Origin: Psilocybe azurescens
Taxonomy: Eukaryota; Basidiomycota; Agaricomycetes; Agaricales; Agrocybaceae
DNA: 64,000 nt
Reading direction: 5' to 3'
Assembly: GCA_023853785.1 (NCBI GenBank)
Contig: JAJIRX010000302.1
Location: 41,370 to 105,369 of the forward strand
The notes under the pieces were generated by a model. The model was not told where the DNA came from, did not search any database, and saw nothing but the letters and a program-made list of their open reading frames with translations. Made by a program: the position numbers and the translations under genes. Of this stretch, positions 1-13,174 are shown one piece after another (position 1 is the stretch's first letter; every line of letters begins with the position of its first letter).

Positions 1-689
1 ACCTTCCAATCATATTCTTCAAGACTGCGCCAGAACCCCCAGACCACATGAGGACATGCTGTGCACACCACTAAGTAGCAGCGACAGCATGCAAGTTCGC
101 ATTGAAGGTAATCCAAAGCACGGTAGCACTCATTATCTACAGCTTAGAGGGGTGTGGCGTGGCGTGGCGTGCCCCGCCTAAAGCACGTACGCTTGCATCG
201 TTTACGCAGATCGATAATAAATTGCGCGAAAGAATGCAGAGTGAGCGGGTGCTCCAGAGTCCATATACCTTACGCTTATAGCAAGAGGCCTAATCACCGA
301 TACCAACACGCCACAGCGACAGCGATGGGATGTATACAATACATATCGTTCGAGATCGCGGACCGCCCTGAAGGCCGACAGCACATCACCGCAACAAGCG
401 ACCACAGCAGACAAACTTCGCTCCGTCGGATGATGATGATGATCCAGAAGGCAGAACAACGCAAACATGAGGGCGCCGGGCTGTGGAAACATCATAAATT
501 GCACAAGGTCCACAAGGCAGCTCTCTCTCTCGGCCTTCGTGCAGGTCGTGCGTTACGCCTAAGTAGCTACTACCACTAAGCCTGACCGATTTAAAACCCC
601 AGATTAAATAGCGCTTCGTCGGACCGGGACCGTATATACGAGTTCCAATAGGGCTGCCATTCAGGTGTTCAAATTCTGGGTACGATGTG

Positions 690-2043
690 TGCCCCAAGGC
701 TGCGATCAACACGAGCAAATCAGAAGTTGAGACTGTCACGCGCACCTGAACGCCTGTCCCCTGAACATCCCCAACAGCGTGCGCCCCAGTCTGCACGCGG
801 CACCAGCGACAAAGAAGCTAACGAGAAGACCGGCAAACCACACCAAGCTGTAGCTGGTCTTGAACAGGACCATATTCCAAGAGAAGGCGTGGCCGCCGTC
901 CTCGTTCTCCAGATTCCAATAGATGGATAGCACATCGCGCAGCGACAGCGCAATGATCCTGTTTAAGGTAAAATATATATATAAATCAACTCCACACGGC
1001 TACATACTATAGTGGCAGTCAGCTCACTGGGCAACGAAAAAGGAGGCCATGAATACGAGCATCCATATCACACTCTCCCATGTGGCGAGGGTACGCCAAT
1101 CGAAGCTGAAGGGCTGGGTAGGCGTCTGTTGGTGCGTCCTCGATTCTGAATCAGAATGCCGGATTCCGTGGCGCCAACGTCGAATCGTGACGACAGCGCC
1201 AAATATGCACGCGCCCACGACGACCATGCTCAGGGGATCAATGAAGATCCACATGATGTCGGAGTGTTGGAAATGCCACCTGTTCACGACTGGCTTTCAC
1301 GATAAGCTATCGGCAAAAGTGGACACAGCCGACGAGGCGGATATGTGCTACTTACTCAACGACATCACTGTTCCCGCGTTAGTTGAGATCGCAGTCAGGC
1401 TGGCTTGATATTGGGAGATGGTGCTCACGACAAACGGCCACTGTAGAGGAGGCAAAGTAGAATAAAAACGGGGCTGCGCCTATAACCAGGAAAGTCGGTA
1501 TGTGAGGGTTATGCTTGAACAGCCACGGAGCAGTATTCGGGGATTCGCGCTCGACTATGGAACACCAATATGAACTACAAAGTGAATATAAGTATAAATG
1601 AGAAGGATTATGAGCGACGAGGAGGGCCCGGATACACGTACATGAGGATCCATGAAACCACAATAATCCAATCCCGCGTATTCGGTGCCATTGGTTTCCC
1701 TTGGTACGTCAAAATGACCTTTGCGGCGCCAAGTCCGAAGATAACAATAGTATTCAGAGTTCTCCACCAATTGATTGTGAGTGCTGGCCTGAGAGGTTCG
1801 TCCAGAACGGCGTCGGACATACTGCTGTCGCTGCTGTTATCAGTTCCGATGGTCAAGTAGAGGATACAATACATGGCGACAATAAGTAATACCGAGACGC
1901 CTGGGGTTCGATACCAGCGCGGCCAGATTCCAGAGTAGGAGTAGCTTGTCTTCGAGGTAGTGATAGTTGTTCAAAAGCGCTGGGAGACATTGCCAGAGTC
2001 GTAGCAGCGGCGAGACTGCAATGAGAGGAAGAGGAACGAGCAA
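690..2043 (-). CDS. Multi-pass membrane protein of unknown function, copy a
   Basis: I do not recognise the family. Several hydrophobic segments are seen on the minus strand, read from right to left: one around SVLLIVAMYCILYLTIG (near 1870), IVIFGLGAAKVI, WIIVVSWILMYVY, FLVIGAAPFLFYFASSTVAV, VVGACIFGAVVTI, VIWMLVFMASFFV and, after a GTGAGC...TTAAACAG intron near 970-1032, a segment ending LVWFAGLLVSFFVAGAA. Another intron with GTACGT and TTTGTAG ends is visible near 1570-1655. The whole block, from about 330 to 2222, recurs at 4310-6057 with the same segments. A change of reading frame near 1875 is shared by both copies, so it may be an unrecognised intron rather than damage. Start and stop are approximate. 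A plasma-membrane or endomembrane location is inferred from the spans only. Confidence 0.45.
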
Positions 2044-2222
2044 CTTACCAGAAGTAAACCCAGACTCTACATAGTGAACAGCCTCCCTTCACTGGCAGTG
2101 CCTCGTATATTGTTTTGCCGTCCGAATTTCCAGCGCGCGGCTTGATGCGACCATCATATAGCTCTCTCACGGTATGCCAGCCATGTAAACGCGATATTTA
2201 TATATCAACCCTGGGCAGTTTA

Positions 2223-4309
2223 CAAGCAAACACATTCAAATTTAACATCTCAGTAAATACAAAAAATTTTAGAAAAAACTAACGACAGAAGATTTGAACT
2301 CGGACGGTTGAATAGAGCCTCCATAAACACAGTCTTTTGTGAAATTCCCCACCATGATGTTTTGGGTTGGCCTAATTTGTCGACCGAATTTTCGCAACTT
2401 TTGGCATGTTGGAAGTCCGATGCCGGCGGCAATCTTGTCGAGATGGGTCGAGACCAGCCTTGATAGATATCATCGCGCTTTGAGATAAGTACCTGCCTTT
2501 GCTGCCTTTGCTTCTTCACAGATCCATCAGAGTCAAAACCAGAGTCAAGTTGACCATTCTCTTGTTCCCTGCTTGCTATATAGTTCAAGTAGTATCCTGT
2601 CTTGGTGGAGCTTCTTCTGCATTGCTATCAGGGTTTGGGCTTGCGGTCTTGATCTGGATCAGTGTCCACAATTTGATCTGCTGACTTGTTTATGTTTGAA
2701 ATTGTTGATGCAGATTGGTTCTTGAATACAGAAATATTCCTCTTTTATTGGGAGGGTGGCCAGGGCCTGCTTTTGGGGAAAATTAATGATTTGTTTGTGA
2801 GGGAATGGCTTGATAAAAGGTTATGATCTTTTGTAATCAGACTGCGTTTATTGAAATCTATCTAAAAACGAAAATTTTAAGATTTTAGCGAGCTTTTTTG
2901 ATACTGGCCAATATTTTTGGCCATTTCCCCCGTATCTCTGGCCCGTATTAGGATTCTAATATCGATCTGACTAGTACTCTTTGACGATGCAAGTGACATA
3001 CCTGGACGAAATTATGAATGTGCTTGTGTCCATGATATTTTCTCGCGTTCATTGTGGAGCCCAACGTATACTGAAAAATAAAATTTCCCATATAGCTGAA
3101 ATAGCCGTCGCGTGCTGAATCGTCACTGCTGTGGAGTCGAGAGAGAGCATAAAAACTGTTGAATTCAGGTATGCTGCATGAGTGGAGTACAGAGAAGGGA
3201 CACAACAAGCTTCGGTCTTCGAGTCCTCCTCTTCCTCCTCCTCCATGGACACCTTCTATCCTCCCATCGAGCATAGATTGATCCATCACAAGTTCAGGTC
3301 GGAAGGAAATCCACAGAGTACAGATGAGCATGCATGACGTCTCTCGGTCTACTATAAGCTTTGAGAGTCCATGAGCGATATACCGATCATGCACGTCTAT
3401 GGGCCAACTAAACATTATCTGAAGTAAACAGTACGATCTATACGCATCAGCATAACAATGTCCGATTTAAAAGTCATCAAACATTGAAGGAGACGAAGAA
3501 ACGATTGAGCAAATATTGCACTGCAAATCAGCTGGTGAAAAATAAAAGGAAAGGCCCAGGCCTTGGCACGTTGCGCAGACTCCTCCTATTTTGAATCTCC
3601 GACGGTGCATATGGCATTGCATTTACGGCACATCTGGTTGTGGCAGCGGCCGGACAAAACAGTTCGACCAAGTTGCACCGAGCCGAAGCATATCGCACCT
3701 CCCACCCTCTGATCGCCCGTCGCCCTTGCGCGCTCAGCGCTCACTCCTTCACCCCATTTTCACGTACTTATCGCATAATCAAGCGACAGCACCCACCCAT
3801 GACGTCCCAAAAGCCTAAGAATCAGGATAATCACCAGCGGCAGTTAGGCCACGGCTCTCACGGCGGTGTTGTTCAACTTGTGGGTCCTCTTGATAATGAA
3901 TATTGATGAACGTCAAATAAATCGTTCCCTGAATTTATATCTGTATGGACAGCCAGTAACAATAGGATGAAGGTACGTGCATGCTGCTCACTCGCTTACT
4001 CGTGTTGTCACCTATATTCTTACTTTCAGGGCCACGGTGTTACAGTACTAACAACAAAGATAAACGAAATTCAACACGGAGTTGTAATATTAATACATTC
4101 ATATTCAATAGCGTCTCGTATTATGTCGAACGACTTGGTCAACACTTGAGGTGGGTTAAACCGAATGCGACACAGTAAACGACTGTATTGAGAAGGTACG
4201 ACACTCTCTAGTCATGATAGTCACTGCCGCTACTGCCCTTCTCCAGGTGTACAACCTCCCCATCTACTTCGAACGATTATTCTTACATGTCAACATTCGT
4301 GATGCCTGC
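2223..4309. other. Gene-poor stretch between the two membrane-protein copies
   Basis: I see no supported gene here. Open frames on the minus strand at 2250-2588 and 2948-3415 show no family signature. The part at 2230-2950 is AT-rich and may be a small transposon remnant, but I find no clear terminal repeats. 3590-4180 holds only short open frames. Confidence 0.4.
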
Positions 4310-4689
4310 TTCTTTCAAGATGGCGGACTATCTTGAAGGTTGGCAGCACATCACCACAACAAATGACCATAGCAGACAAACTTTGCTCCGTCGGATGACG
4401 GTCCAGATTCCAGAAGAAAGGAAAATGCAAACATGAGCCGGGCTATATAGACATCATAAATTGCGTAAGGTCGCAAGGTAGCTCTTTCTCTCGGCCTTCG
4501 TGAATTTACAGGTCATGTGTTACGCCTAATTAGCTCTATTACTAACCCTGACCAATTTAAAACCTCGGATTAAACACCCCTCGTCAGATGGTGACGTTAT
4601 ATACGAATTACAGTAGGGTTGCCATTCAGGTATTTAATTCCTGGGTCTGATGTGTGCCCCAAGACTGTGATCAACATGAGTAGCTCGAG

Positions 4690-6026
4690 AGTTTAGACCT
4701 GCCATGCCGCGCACCTAAATGTCTGTACTCGTAATATCCTCAACAGCATGCGCCCCAGTTTGTATGCGGCCTCAATAACGAAGAAACTAACTAGATAACT
4801 AGCAAACATCACCAAGCTGTAGCTGGTCTCAAATAGGACCATATTCCAAGAGAAGGCATTGCCGCCATCCTCGTTCGCTTGATTCCAATAGGTAAATAAT
4901 ATATCGGATACCTGAAGCCCAATGATCCTGTTTGAGGTAAAATATAAATCAACATCTCATGGCTACATACTATAGTGGCAGTAGCTCACTGGGCACCAAA
5001 AAAGAGGCCATGAATATGAGCATGAATATCCCATTCTCCCATGGATTTAAAATATTCCAATCGAAGCTAAAGAATTGGTTAGGCGTCTGTTGGTGAGTAC
5101 TCGATTGCCAGATTCCATGTAGCCAACGTCGAATCGTGATGACACTGCCAAATATACAAGCCACCACAACAATCGTAATGACAATCGGGATGATCCAATG
5201 TTGGAAATGCCACTTTTTCATGACTGATTTTTATGATAAGCTACCGGCAATAGACACCATTGATGAGGCAAATATTTACTACTCACTAAATGACATCACT
5301 GTTCCCGAGTTAATTGAGATTGAAATCAGACTTGACATTGGGCACGGTGCTTACAATAAACATTCACTGTAGAGACGACAAAGTAGAACAAAAATGGGGC
5401 GGAGCCCGTGACCACGACAGTCGGTATTTGTGGGTTATGCTTGAATAGCCACGGAACAGTATCCGGGGATTCGCTCTCAACTATGGAACACCAATATGAA
5501 CTACAAAGTGAATATAAGTGAGGAAGGTTATGAGTGGGGAGGACTTGAATATACATACATGAGGATCCATGAAACCACAATAATCCAATCCAGTGTATTC
5601 AGTGCCGTTGTATTCTCTTGGTACGTTGAAATGACCTTGGCGGCACCAAGACCAAGGATAACAATGGTATTTAGAGTTCTCCACCAATTTATTTTGACCG
5701 CTGGTCTGAGAGGTTCATCCAGATCGGCGAGCGTACTATTAGTGCTATTATCAGTTCCGATAGTCAAGTACCGGATACAAAGCAACAATAGAGTAAGTAC
5801 CGAGAAGGTATATTTTGAGGATCAATACCAGCGCGGCCAGATTCCAGAGTAGCTTGTCTTTCAGGTAGTGATAGCTTTTCCAAAGCGCTGTACGACATTG
5901 CCAGAATGGTAGCAGCGAATTTGAAATGAGGGGAATGAGTGGAAGGGGAGCAGCTTCCGAGAAAGAAACATATAGTCTATATAACAAACAACCTCCCCAA
6001 GGAGGTAGTGCCAGCCGTGTAAGCAC
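4690..6026 (-). pseudogene. Multi-pass membrane protein, copy b (degenerate duplicate)
   Basis: This is a second copy of the gene at 690-2043. Matching segments include INWWRTLNTIVILGLGAAKV, DWIIVVSWILMYVY, WLFKHNPQIPTVVVTGSAPF and FDWNILNPWENGIFMLIFMA. The duplicated block starts near 4310 and ends with a shared tail near 6057 (ATATCAACCCTGGGCAGTTTA in both). Copy b is more AT-rich and has lost bases at several places relative to copy a, so it may be decaying. The exons remain recognisable, and I cannot exclude expression. Function is unknown, as for copy a. Confidence 0.4.
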
Positions 6027-6057
6027 TATATTGATATATCAACCCTGGGCAGTTTAC

Positions 6058-8312
6058 CGCTGGCAACAGTGGTTTATATAGAACACTTTGCTGTGCCAGT
6101 GCCACTGGCATACTTGCATCGGCAGTAGAGAGGGGAGCAAACTCCCCAATCATGGTCGCAACTTGCTAAATTGCTAAAACGAAGCATAAGGTAGCTAAAT
6201 CAGTAATGGGCGTTAGTTGCAAACAATGAAACAACACCGCCGTGTGGAGCAAAAATATAATTTTGGGCTCGTATTTTGGGCGTTCTGGACGGGGAAACAT
6301 GGGCGTTAGGTTTCATTAATAAAATCAGTGATAACGCCACCATTTGTACTGGATTGTGTATGCGACGCGGGGTGGATAGCGTTGCAAGCGTTTGGATGAC
6401 GTCTATAAAAATAGATGCACTCCGTCATAATTGTTCAGATCAATACACCGGAAAATCCGTACTTTAATTGAACACACTTTGCTTCCAAAGGCCACGTGAG
6501 TGTCATCGGAAGGGACAAATGTGTGGAGAGGATCACTTGAATCAAGTGCGAATCATTAGTGTAAGGCTAGGACAAATTATCTTCTGTGTCTGAACTATGT
6601 TCGTGTGAGGTCGCGAGATCAAACTCGAAGCATAATCTCGCTATATCATATCATTAGATATAAGTAAACACCCTGTATCTTAAATTTTGGGGAGGGAGAA
6701 AACTTTTCCGAAGGGATCTGGCTTCTGCAAAGTTCGAAGTCCCCTTGTGAAGTCTTTACCTTTTCAATTCCGAGATGCTTGCACTCGCTGCATAGATTCC
6801 AGACTACCTCAAGGTGGAATCTTAAATAAAACTGAGATGAGTTTGAAACCCATCCAGCGAGCACGCAGTGCCAAGTGCATCAAAATAAGATGGAGGAAAA
6901 ACCTCTATCAGAAAACAGGAATGGTGAGTGGGTCTAAAAAAAAATTGCGGGCAAAATTCAAGTTCTCCATGATTTCTTGACCTATTTTGCTGCTGAGCGT
7001 TGTCGTGAAAGAGCGAGGAAAACTTGACACGCTCAGTCGTGACATAGACTACGTTCTTTATTACGTGTCGCTACACTCCCTAGGTCTTAGAACAGCAAAC
7101 TTGGTCTCAAACCCCTCAGGGACCGGCCAATATACTTCCCAGCAGCGCTCAGCGAGTCGCTGTTCACTGCTCATTTATTTTTTTACCAACTACGCATGGC
7201 CCAAACCAGCATATGTTGTCGATCATTTTGGGTGGTATAGGCAAGGCCTGTCAGAGACCCTCAAAAGAATATAAAGTTAAAGGCGGAATACATTGTTTGT
7301 TGTTGTAGACATAAGAATTACTGCATGCTATGGTCAATTCTAGTTGATGAGCCCTCGCCCTCGACCGTGATGGCATTCATATCTATTAATATCTTAATGA
7401 TCAGCGCGTAATACGAGCGCACAAGGGAGCATTGTATACCGCGCCTGCGTCTTGGGCTTGTGCGGCCGTACGTCGGCGACGAAGTAAACGAGCTATGCTC
7501 AAGCTGTGCGCTTTTAGAGTTCTCACGGGGTGATCATCAAAAAGACAGCGGACCACGTAGGATCAAACATTTTGGCAGTAGAGTCTTAGAGAGGGAAGCA
7601 GTGAGCACAAGGGAAGAAGTGAGCACAAGGGAAGAAAGCTTCCCAGTCAACACGAGTAACTTCAGGCTCAGACCATGATGCGTGCCTGGGTCTACGTACT
7701 CATCTTGATTAACTTCCACCAGCGACCATGAAGCTCCAATAATCTAATTTCGTATATTCAATTTGTCCATTTCCATCATCAAGCCGACTCGACAACTTCG
7801 CCGCACCAAGCCTGAGGATAACAACAGTGTCATTTCCAAAGCATTGACCGTACTCTTGGTGGTGATACCAGTTCCACAGAAGACCATGGTCTCTTTGCCT
7901 TCGGCGCTGTTTGGACTGATTAGACGATTAGAAGACAAAAGAGGGCACGTTCTACGACAAAGAACGCATATATCAAAAATCGCTCTCAGCCTCCTCTCAG
8001 GTGTGAGATCGCTTCGGGGTATTTGGCATGCGCTCGTTGGATATATTTGGCGCATGCTGCATATTGCGGGTGCGCTCGGAATTGATGACCCATGTCCAGA
8101 TTCTAAGAAAAGCCGTCCGAAGGTCCATCGAGTTAGCCGCCATTCTCCGGATCTTGAATCGCCTTCTTTTACAAACCGGGCAGAGCCGCCACACTCTTAT
8201 CGCCATCTACACTATATCGTATGCCCACTGAGACGTACTGTGGCTGTATCTACGACTTTACGTCCACGACTCCCAGTCCTAGATATCCAGCCAACCAAGG
8301 TTTTTTCACGGC
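6058..8312. other. Gene-poor stretch with repeat remnants
   Basis: No intact gene is seen. A short element is shared with 17.17-17.32 kb: the block around 6085-6155 has its GAGAGGGGAGCAA end, and 7518-7580 has its CACGGGGTGATCATCAAAAA part. An AT-rich insert with no recognisable coding content lies at 6600-6990. 7744-7960 resembles the membrane-protein genes and is listed separately. Confidence 0.4.
7744..7960 (-). pseudogene. Remnant of a third multi-pass membrane protein copy
   Basis: In one minus-strand frame this stretch reads NDTVVILRLGAAKLSSRL and then TKLDYWSFMV. This parallels NTIVIFGLGAAKVILTY and RDWIIVVSWILM in copy a. Only this fragment is left and the frame is broken on both sides. 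It indicates that the family was present at least three times at this end of the window. Confidence 0.35.
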
Positions 8313-10423
8313 ATGCCCAAAATACTTATCGTGAGAGCTCAGTTGTTATCAGTTTTCAATCACAGTTATGAGATTGGCAGGTTGGAGCGGGTCCTTCAGG
8401 ACTAATCCTTGCATTGTCTTTGGTACGAAATGGCGTACCGGTGCGAGTCATTGAAAAAAGCACTACGAATAGACTAGGACAACGCGGCGCGGGCCTTTCT
8501 GTACGTGAATATAGTCATCGTGATAACCCAACTAAACTCTGGCGTTTGACAGCCTCGCTCTCTTGAAATCTTTGAATCTCTGGGAGTGGCTGAAGAGATA
8601 ATCGCACGTGCTATAGACGTACCATTGTTTCGTGCGTACAAAATGCCCGAGGGCGTAGAGATTTTGCGTGAATTTGCTACCGCACCTCGCCTCGATCCGA
8701 CACCCGACAGGCCATATGTGAGCGTCTTGGTTTGTGGATGGCGGCGTGCTGACTTTGGACTAGATAAACTTTGTTTTATTCGGACAAGATGGCTTAGATC
8801 AGGTCCTACGCGCAGAGCTTGCGAAGCACGGTTGCACGGTTGAAATGGGTGCTGAGCTTCACTCCTTGAACCAGGATAATGACAATGTTCGCGTAAAGAT
8901 TTTACATCACGACTTAGACCAGTCTAGTCAGCTCGGGCATTCTGTTGAGGATGCGTCCTACGAATGGGTGATCGGTGCAGATGGAGCGAGGGGAGTTGTG
9001 AGGAAACAAGTCGGAATGTCATTCATAGGGGAGACAACCGAGCTGGCATTCGTCATCGGGGATATAACTACAAAAGATCCTTTGCCAGACGTGAGCATCC
9101 TATTCAATGTCGATCTTTTCGATCTGGACTCTGATGTGAACATTCATGCCATGTAGCGATGGCATCTCTGGGGAGATATCACCGACGTTTTGTGAGTCAA
9201 AGGTGATATCTTTTCAATGCGTGTCGCGTATTCACTCAGCATGGGTGAAAGAACTGTTATCCGCCCGACTGATGTTCCGGGTGTATGGAGTTTTATACTA
9301 GGAGGGAGAAAGCTCGCAAGTACTGCGGATATATGCGCAAACGAGAACTCCTTGAAAGCGTATATTAAGGCAAATACAGGGAATAGAGAAGACATCCAAA
9401 TTACCAATTTTCTATGGACATCGCCATATAGGTACGACATGTCCTTTATTTTTCTGCCTTTCAGACTAATTTCCCACTCCGCGGCGATTAAGAATTAGCG
9501 TACGTATGGTAGACACCTTCAAGAAAGGCAGAGTCTTTGTTACTGGAGGTGAGCGGAAGTTAGGGAACCTGTATCTATTTGAACTCTCAATTCCATTAGA
9601 CGCTGGTCACGTTCATAGCCCAGCAGGCGGCCAGGTACGAGATCCACCTTAGGTATAGATAATCGACGCTGGGGAGGACTGACTGTCGCTCAGGGATTGA
9701 ACACCGGTATACAAGATTCTTATAATTTGGGATGGAAGCTTGCGCTTGTCGCCAAAGGTCTGGCCCTTCCGTCCCTCCTTGAGACTTTCAATGAAGAACG
9801 CTATCCCGTCGTCTCTGAAATGCTTAATATGACAACCGACCTTATGAAGAAGACATTGGAGCATTCCAACAACGAGAAAGGATGGAACAGAACCGGAGAT
9901 GTCAACCAGCTCGGCGTCAATTATAGAGGAAGCACGATTGTCGTCAACGAAGCAGAGTATACAGGGCAAGAATCTGTTCACAAAGGGTCTTCGTACAATA
10001 TAGAGGCGGGCGGATACGTACAACCTGGAGACCGTGCACCCGATGCTCCGGGGCTAATTAAATTTACCAAAGGGTCTGGCGAAGATGCCGGCAGGAGACT
10101 TTTCAAGCTTCTCGATCCGACAAGGCACACCGTGCTAATATTCTCAGACCAGATAGATTACCGGTTGGTACTTGCGAGCCTCCAAAGATGCGACCGGGAG
10201 CTAGTTAGACCAATGATAATCACGAGGCCAGGGAGAAGGTGCTGATATCACAGCATATGATGTATTCGAAGACGGAGATGGGCATGCTAGCAGCGCGTAC
10301 AAAGGTCCGGAAGGGGTCAGTGGGGTATTTGTGATCCGACCCGATGGGGTGGTCGGGGCTAGAGTTGGAAGCACAGAAGCACTAGGGCGTTACTTTCAAG
10401 GTGTCTTTGGGCAATCTCCATAG
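8313..10423 (+). CDS. FAD-dependent aromatic-ring monooxygenase (PHBH/phenol hydroxylase fold)
   Basis: Hydroxylase of the family that uses FAD and NAD(P)H to insert oxygen into aromatic substrates. I read nine exons: 8313-8330, 8381-8500, 8553-8717, 8764-9090, 9157-9191, 9240-9431, 9493-9548, 9600-9634 and 9694-10423. All introns are GT-AG and 46-63 nt. The start gives MPKILIVGAGPSGLILALSL, the dinucleotide-binding GxGxxG at residues 8-13. The second FAD motif DG is seen in WVIGADGARGVVRK. The third is GDAGHVHSPAGGQGLNTG, built across two introns. A C-terminal thioredoxin-like part begins at PGDRAPDAPGL. Exons 1-8 sum to 948 nt, in frame, but exon 9 is 730 nt. One extra base near 10220-10240 puts the last ~55 codons, starting near GADITAYDVFEDG, out of frame. 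That is either a recent mutation or a sequence error. Substrate is unknown and no cluster partners lie beside it. Confidence 0.85.
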
Positions 10424-11183
10424 AATTAAAGTCTAATAAGGGCCCATGTGCATAGGACTCAAAGATCATTATTGATGAAAAGAGCTTATTTTGAGAGTCT
10501 GTACCACAGATGCTTCCATAGCTATCGTGAATGGCTTTATGATTCATTTTCCCGTTGCTTCGTCTACCTTCTTCACTAATTAGAACATGATTCCAGGGTT
10601 TCCGCAATGCAATTCATTTCCTGACAGCGCCAAGGGCACAGTATTGAGCGATCGGAGAAATATCGCCTGATAATATTGTCAGACTGGATACATTAACTGA
10701 TGTTGGAAGGCTTCATTTTAACGTCAAATCCACATTTGTATAGTGTTACAAGTATAATTAGAACCAGTACCGTACTCATACGAGCTCCGGGAAGCATTTT
10801 AGGGCGTACGAACTCGAGTCAACACATTCTTCAATTTGCAATGGAGTACTCTTAAAAGTTTGTGCGCTGACTCAAGGATGCTGCAATAAGTTGCTCAGTC
10901 TTCGGTCGTTATCACAATTTACTCTCAGCTTATACGGAATCCACAACAGCGTTATACCCCACCATCAATTAACTTATTTCACTGTTGATGAAGATGCGAA
11001 GCTTATGTTCAATCTCAATTACAAGCTAATGTAGGCGCCTCCCGCTCACCTGCCGGAGTAATGATTGACACTATCTCGGGAGCAGCCGCAAACCAATCAC
11101 AAGATTACATGCCCGTTATAAACCACAAGGCAAGTTTAGAAAGGCAACAGAATTCATCCATATCTCCAACGCACCATCTCAGC
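10424..11183. other. Intergenic, nothing recognised
   Basis: AT-rich spacer between the monooxygenase and the membrane-protein gene. No coding signature, RNA gene or repeat that I can support. Confidence 0.4.
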
Positions 11184-12495
11184 ATGTCCTCACCACCGTC
11201 TCTCCCACCAGTCTCGATACAGAAATCGATAATCGAAAGCGCACTGGATGGGACGCTGGTCACTAATTTTCTAGCAGGTAGTAGCCACTGGAAAGGTATA
11301 CATGAGCCAGTCAGACTAATGATTGATGAAAATAGGGCTATATTCTGTCGTGTACTTTGGAACGCTTTACATCTACTGTGGGTTAATCGATTTTTCGATG
11401 GGAAAATGAGACGTTAATCATTAATCACACAATGGCCGATTTCAGGGACAGGGAAGTCAGTCCAGCGCAGACGAATTGTGATATGCATCATTACTACCTT
11501 ATACATTGCATATCTCCTTCAATTCATTGGGCAATGGTACATGTTGAAGATTACCGTAGTAGACCAGGGAATCACCAGAGGAAAACTCTTCATCGCTGTC
11601 GCGCGTAGTCCTGGATGGGGAAATCTCTTAAATAACATCACTTCTTTCATATTGTCTTCGTTGGCAGACATTCTGCTGGTGAAACATCTTTGATAGTCCT
11701 CTTCATACGTATACATGACTAACCCTTACATTGACTCTAGATATGGAGGTGCTTCCATGTGTGGGATGACTCGGTACGCGTTATCCTCCTACCTCTGATG
11801 GTTCTTGTCGTGCAAATTGGTGAGCTGGACCGCCACATGTACTCTACAAACAAAATCTGCAGTGCCAAAAGTGATGCTAATATATACAATACACAAAGGG
11901 GTAAATCTTTTTGTCATCATAAAGGCCAGCATCGAACATTTGGAGCCATCCCCGTCTCAAGCGCAGATCCTAAATGAATTTATTGCTGCTGGCATGTTTA
12001 CAACGTTTGCATGTACGCTATTCACTACTCTCCTCATCATATACAGAATCTATCCGGTCACGTACCGGGAAGGGGGTTTCAGCAACACCACGCAGCGTTT
12101 CAAGTTTATTCTGGATATCCTCATCCAATCAGCGGCTTTGCACTCCCTTACTTCACTGGCTTACGCGATCGCTAGTGTTCTTCCCTTGGACAACACCGAC
12201 AATGCCGCCTTGTTATCCACACAAATATATTCCTCTTCTTTGTTCTTCTTTATAGCCGTGTGTTTTCATCATTTATATTTTTTATATCTTCTAATTTCAG
12301 ATTTAGGGAGCTGCTCCCACCGTCATGGTTGCTAGGATTGCCCTTTCCACGACAGAAAACCCTATAGTCTCCAAGTTAACACATATATCAGGCCTTGAAT
12401 TCCACGGACAGTCAACAACTCCAGATCATACCCAATCCTATCACAATATCGGAAGTAGCGGTTCATTCACTCAAGATGTAGAGAAGGCAGCGTAG
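11184..12495 (+). CDS. Seven-span membrane protein of a basidiomycete-specific family, copy 1
   Basis: Member of a large, unnamed agaricomycete family with about seven membrane segments. The start gives MSSPPSLPPVSIQKSIIESA. Exon segments in order include a first span around GLYSVVYFGTLYIY, IVICIITTLYIAYLLQFIGQW, NNITSFILSSLADILLV, a WRCFHVWDDS motif followed by VILLPLMVLVVQI, FTTFACTLFTTLLIIYRIY, RFKFILDILIQSAALHSLTS and a last span before APTVMVARIALS. A hydrophilic tail ends DVEKAA. Short GT-AG introns separate these blocks. This is the only one of four copies (others at 13.2, 22.8 and 28.4 kb) in which I find no nonsense or frameshift. Function is not known. The WRC...W motif and the APTxMVAR motif before the cytoplasmic tail are the family marks. 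Confidence 0.7.
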
Positions 12496-13174
12496 GACAA
12501 GTGTGGATACCATGTATTATTAAATTGAAAATTACGCCATTTTTTATCAAGAGCTGAAATTATCGCATGTCAATGAACGATTGACGACCACAAGACGATG
12601 AAAAGAGTGGGGTGTGTGGGCAATGCGTGGGTTGAGTATGGGATTTTTGTGCGCTCGCGTCATTCTCCGAACTACTTAGGTGGAGTTCAAATCTTAACTC
12701 TTTGGACATCCTCTCTAGACCAAGCTCCTACCAGCCTTGCTCTTGCCCTTGCCTCTCAATCACCCTGCTCTCTATCGGGTCTTGCGCGTTATTCTCTCAA
12801 ATTCTCCCTCACTGCGTCTAATTGGCACTCAACTACAGTTTTGTTAGACCTGTATTTTACCGGCTAGGGTGCATGAGGGGGTTGCCGCCGTTGTCGTGCA
12901 GCAGCGGCAGCGGCAACAGGTATACCCTCCCCGCACCAATACTCTCGTCACAGCCGATCTGTCTCAATCACAACCTTTTCGAGAGCTCACAGGCAGTGTT
13001 CATCTTGTCAGCATCATGATCAGCGTCATATAAAAATAGGTCGATGACTTGCTGCTGATGCGTATTCCCAAAATAAACGAAACCTTTCGTGATTCTCGGA
13101 GTAAGTATACAAGGCCGTAAAGGCCAGCAACATCTTCAATACATCTCCAGCGCATCTCTCCAACGCATCTCGTT
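12496..13174. other. Spacer; right part is the left edge of module 1
   Basis: No gene seen. From about 12945 on the sequence matches 28190-28410 upstream of seven-span copy 4, which marks the left edge of a duplicated module. Confidence 0.45.

Noticed and set aside
2948..3415. 155-codon open frame on the minus strand
   Set aside because: No recognisable domain, no paralogue in the window and no plausible splice context.
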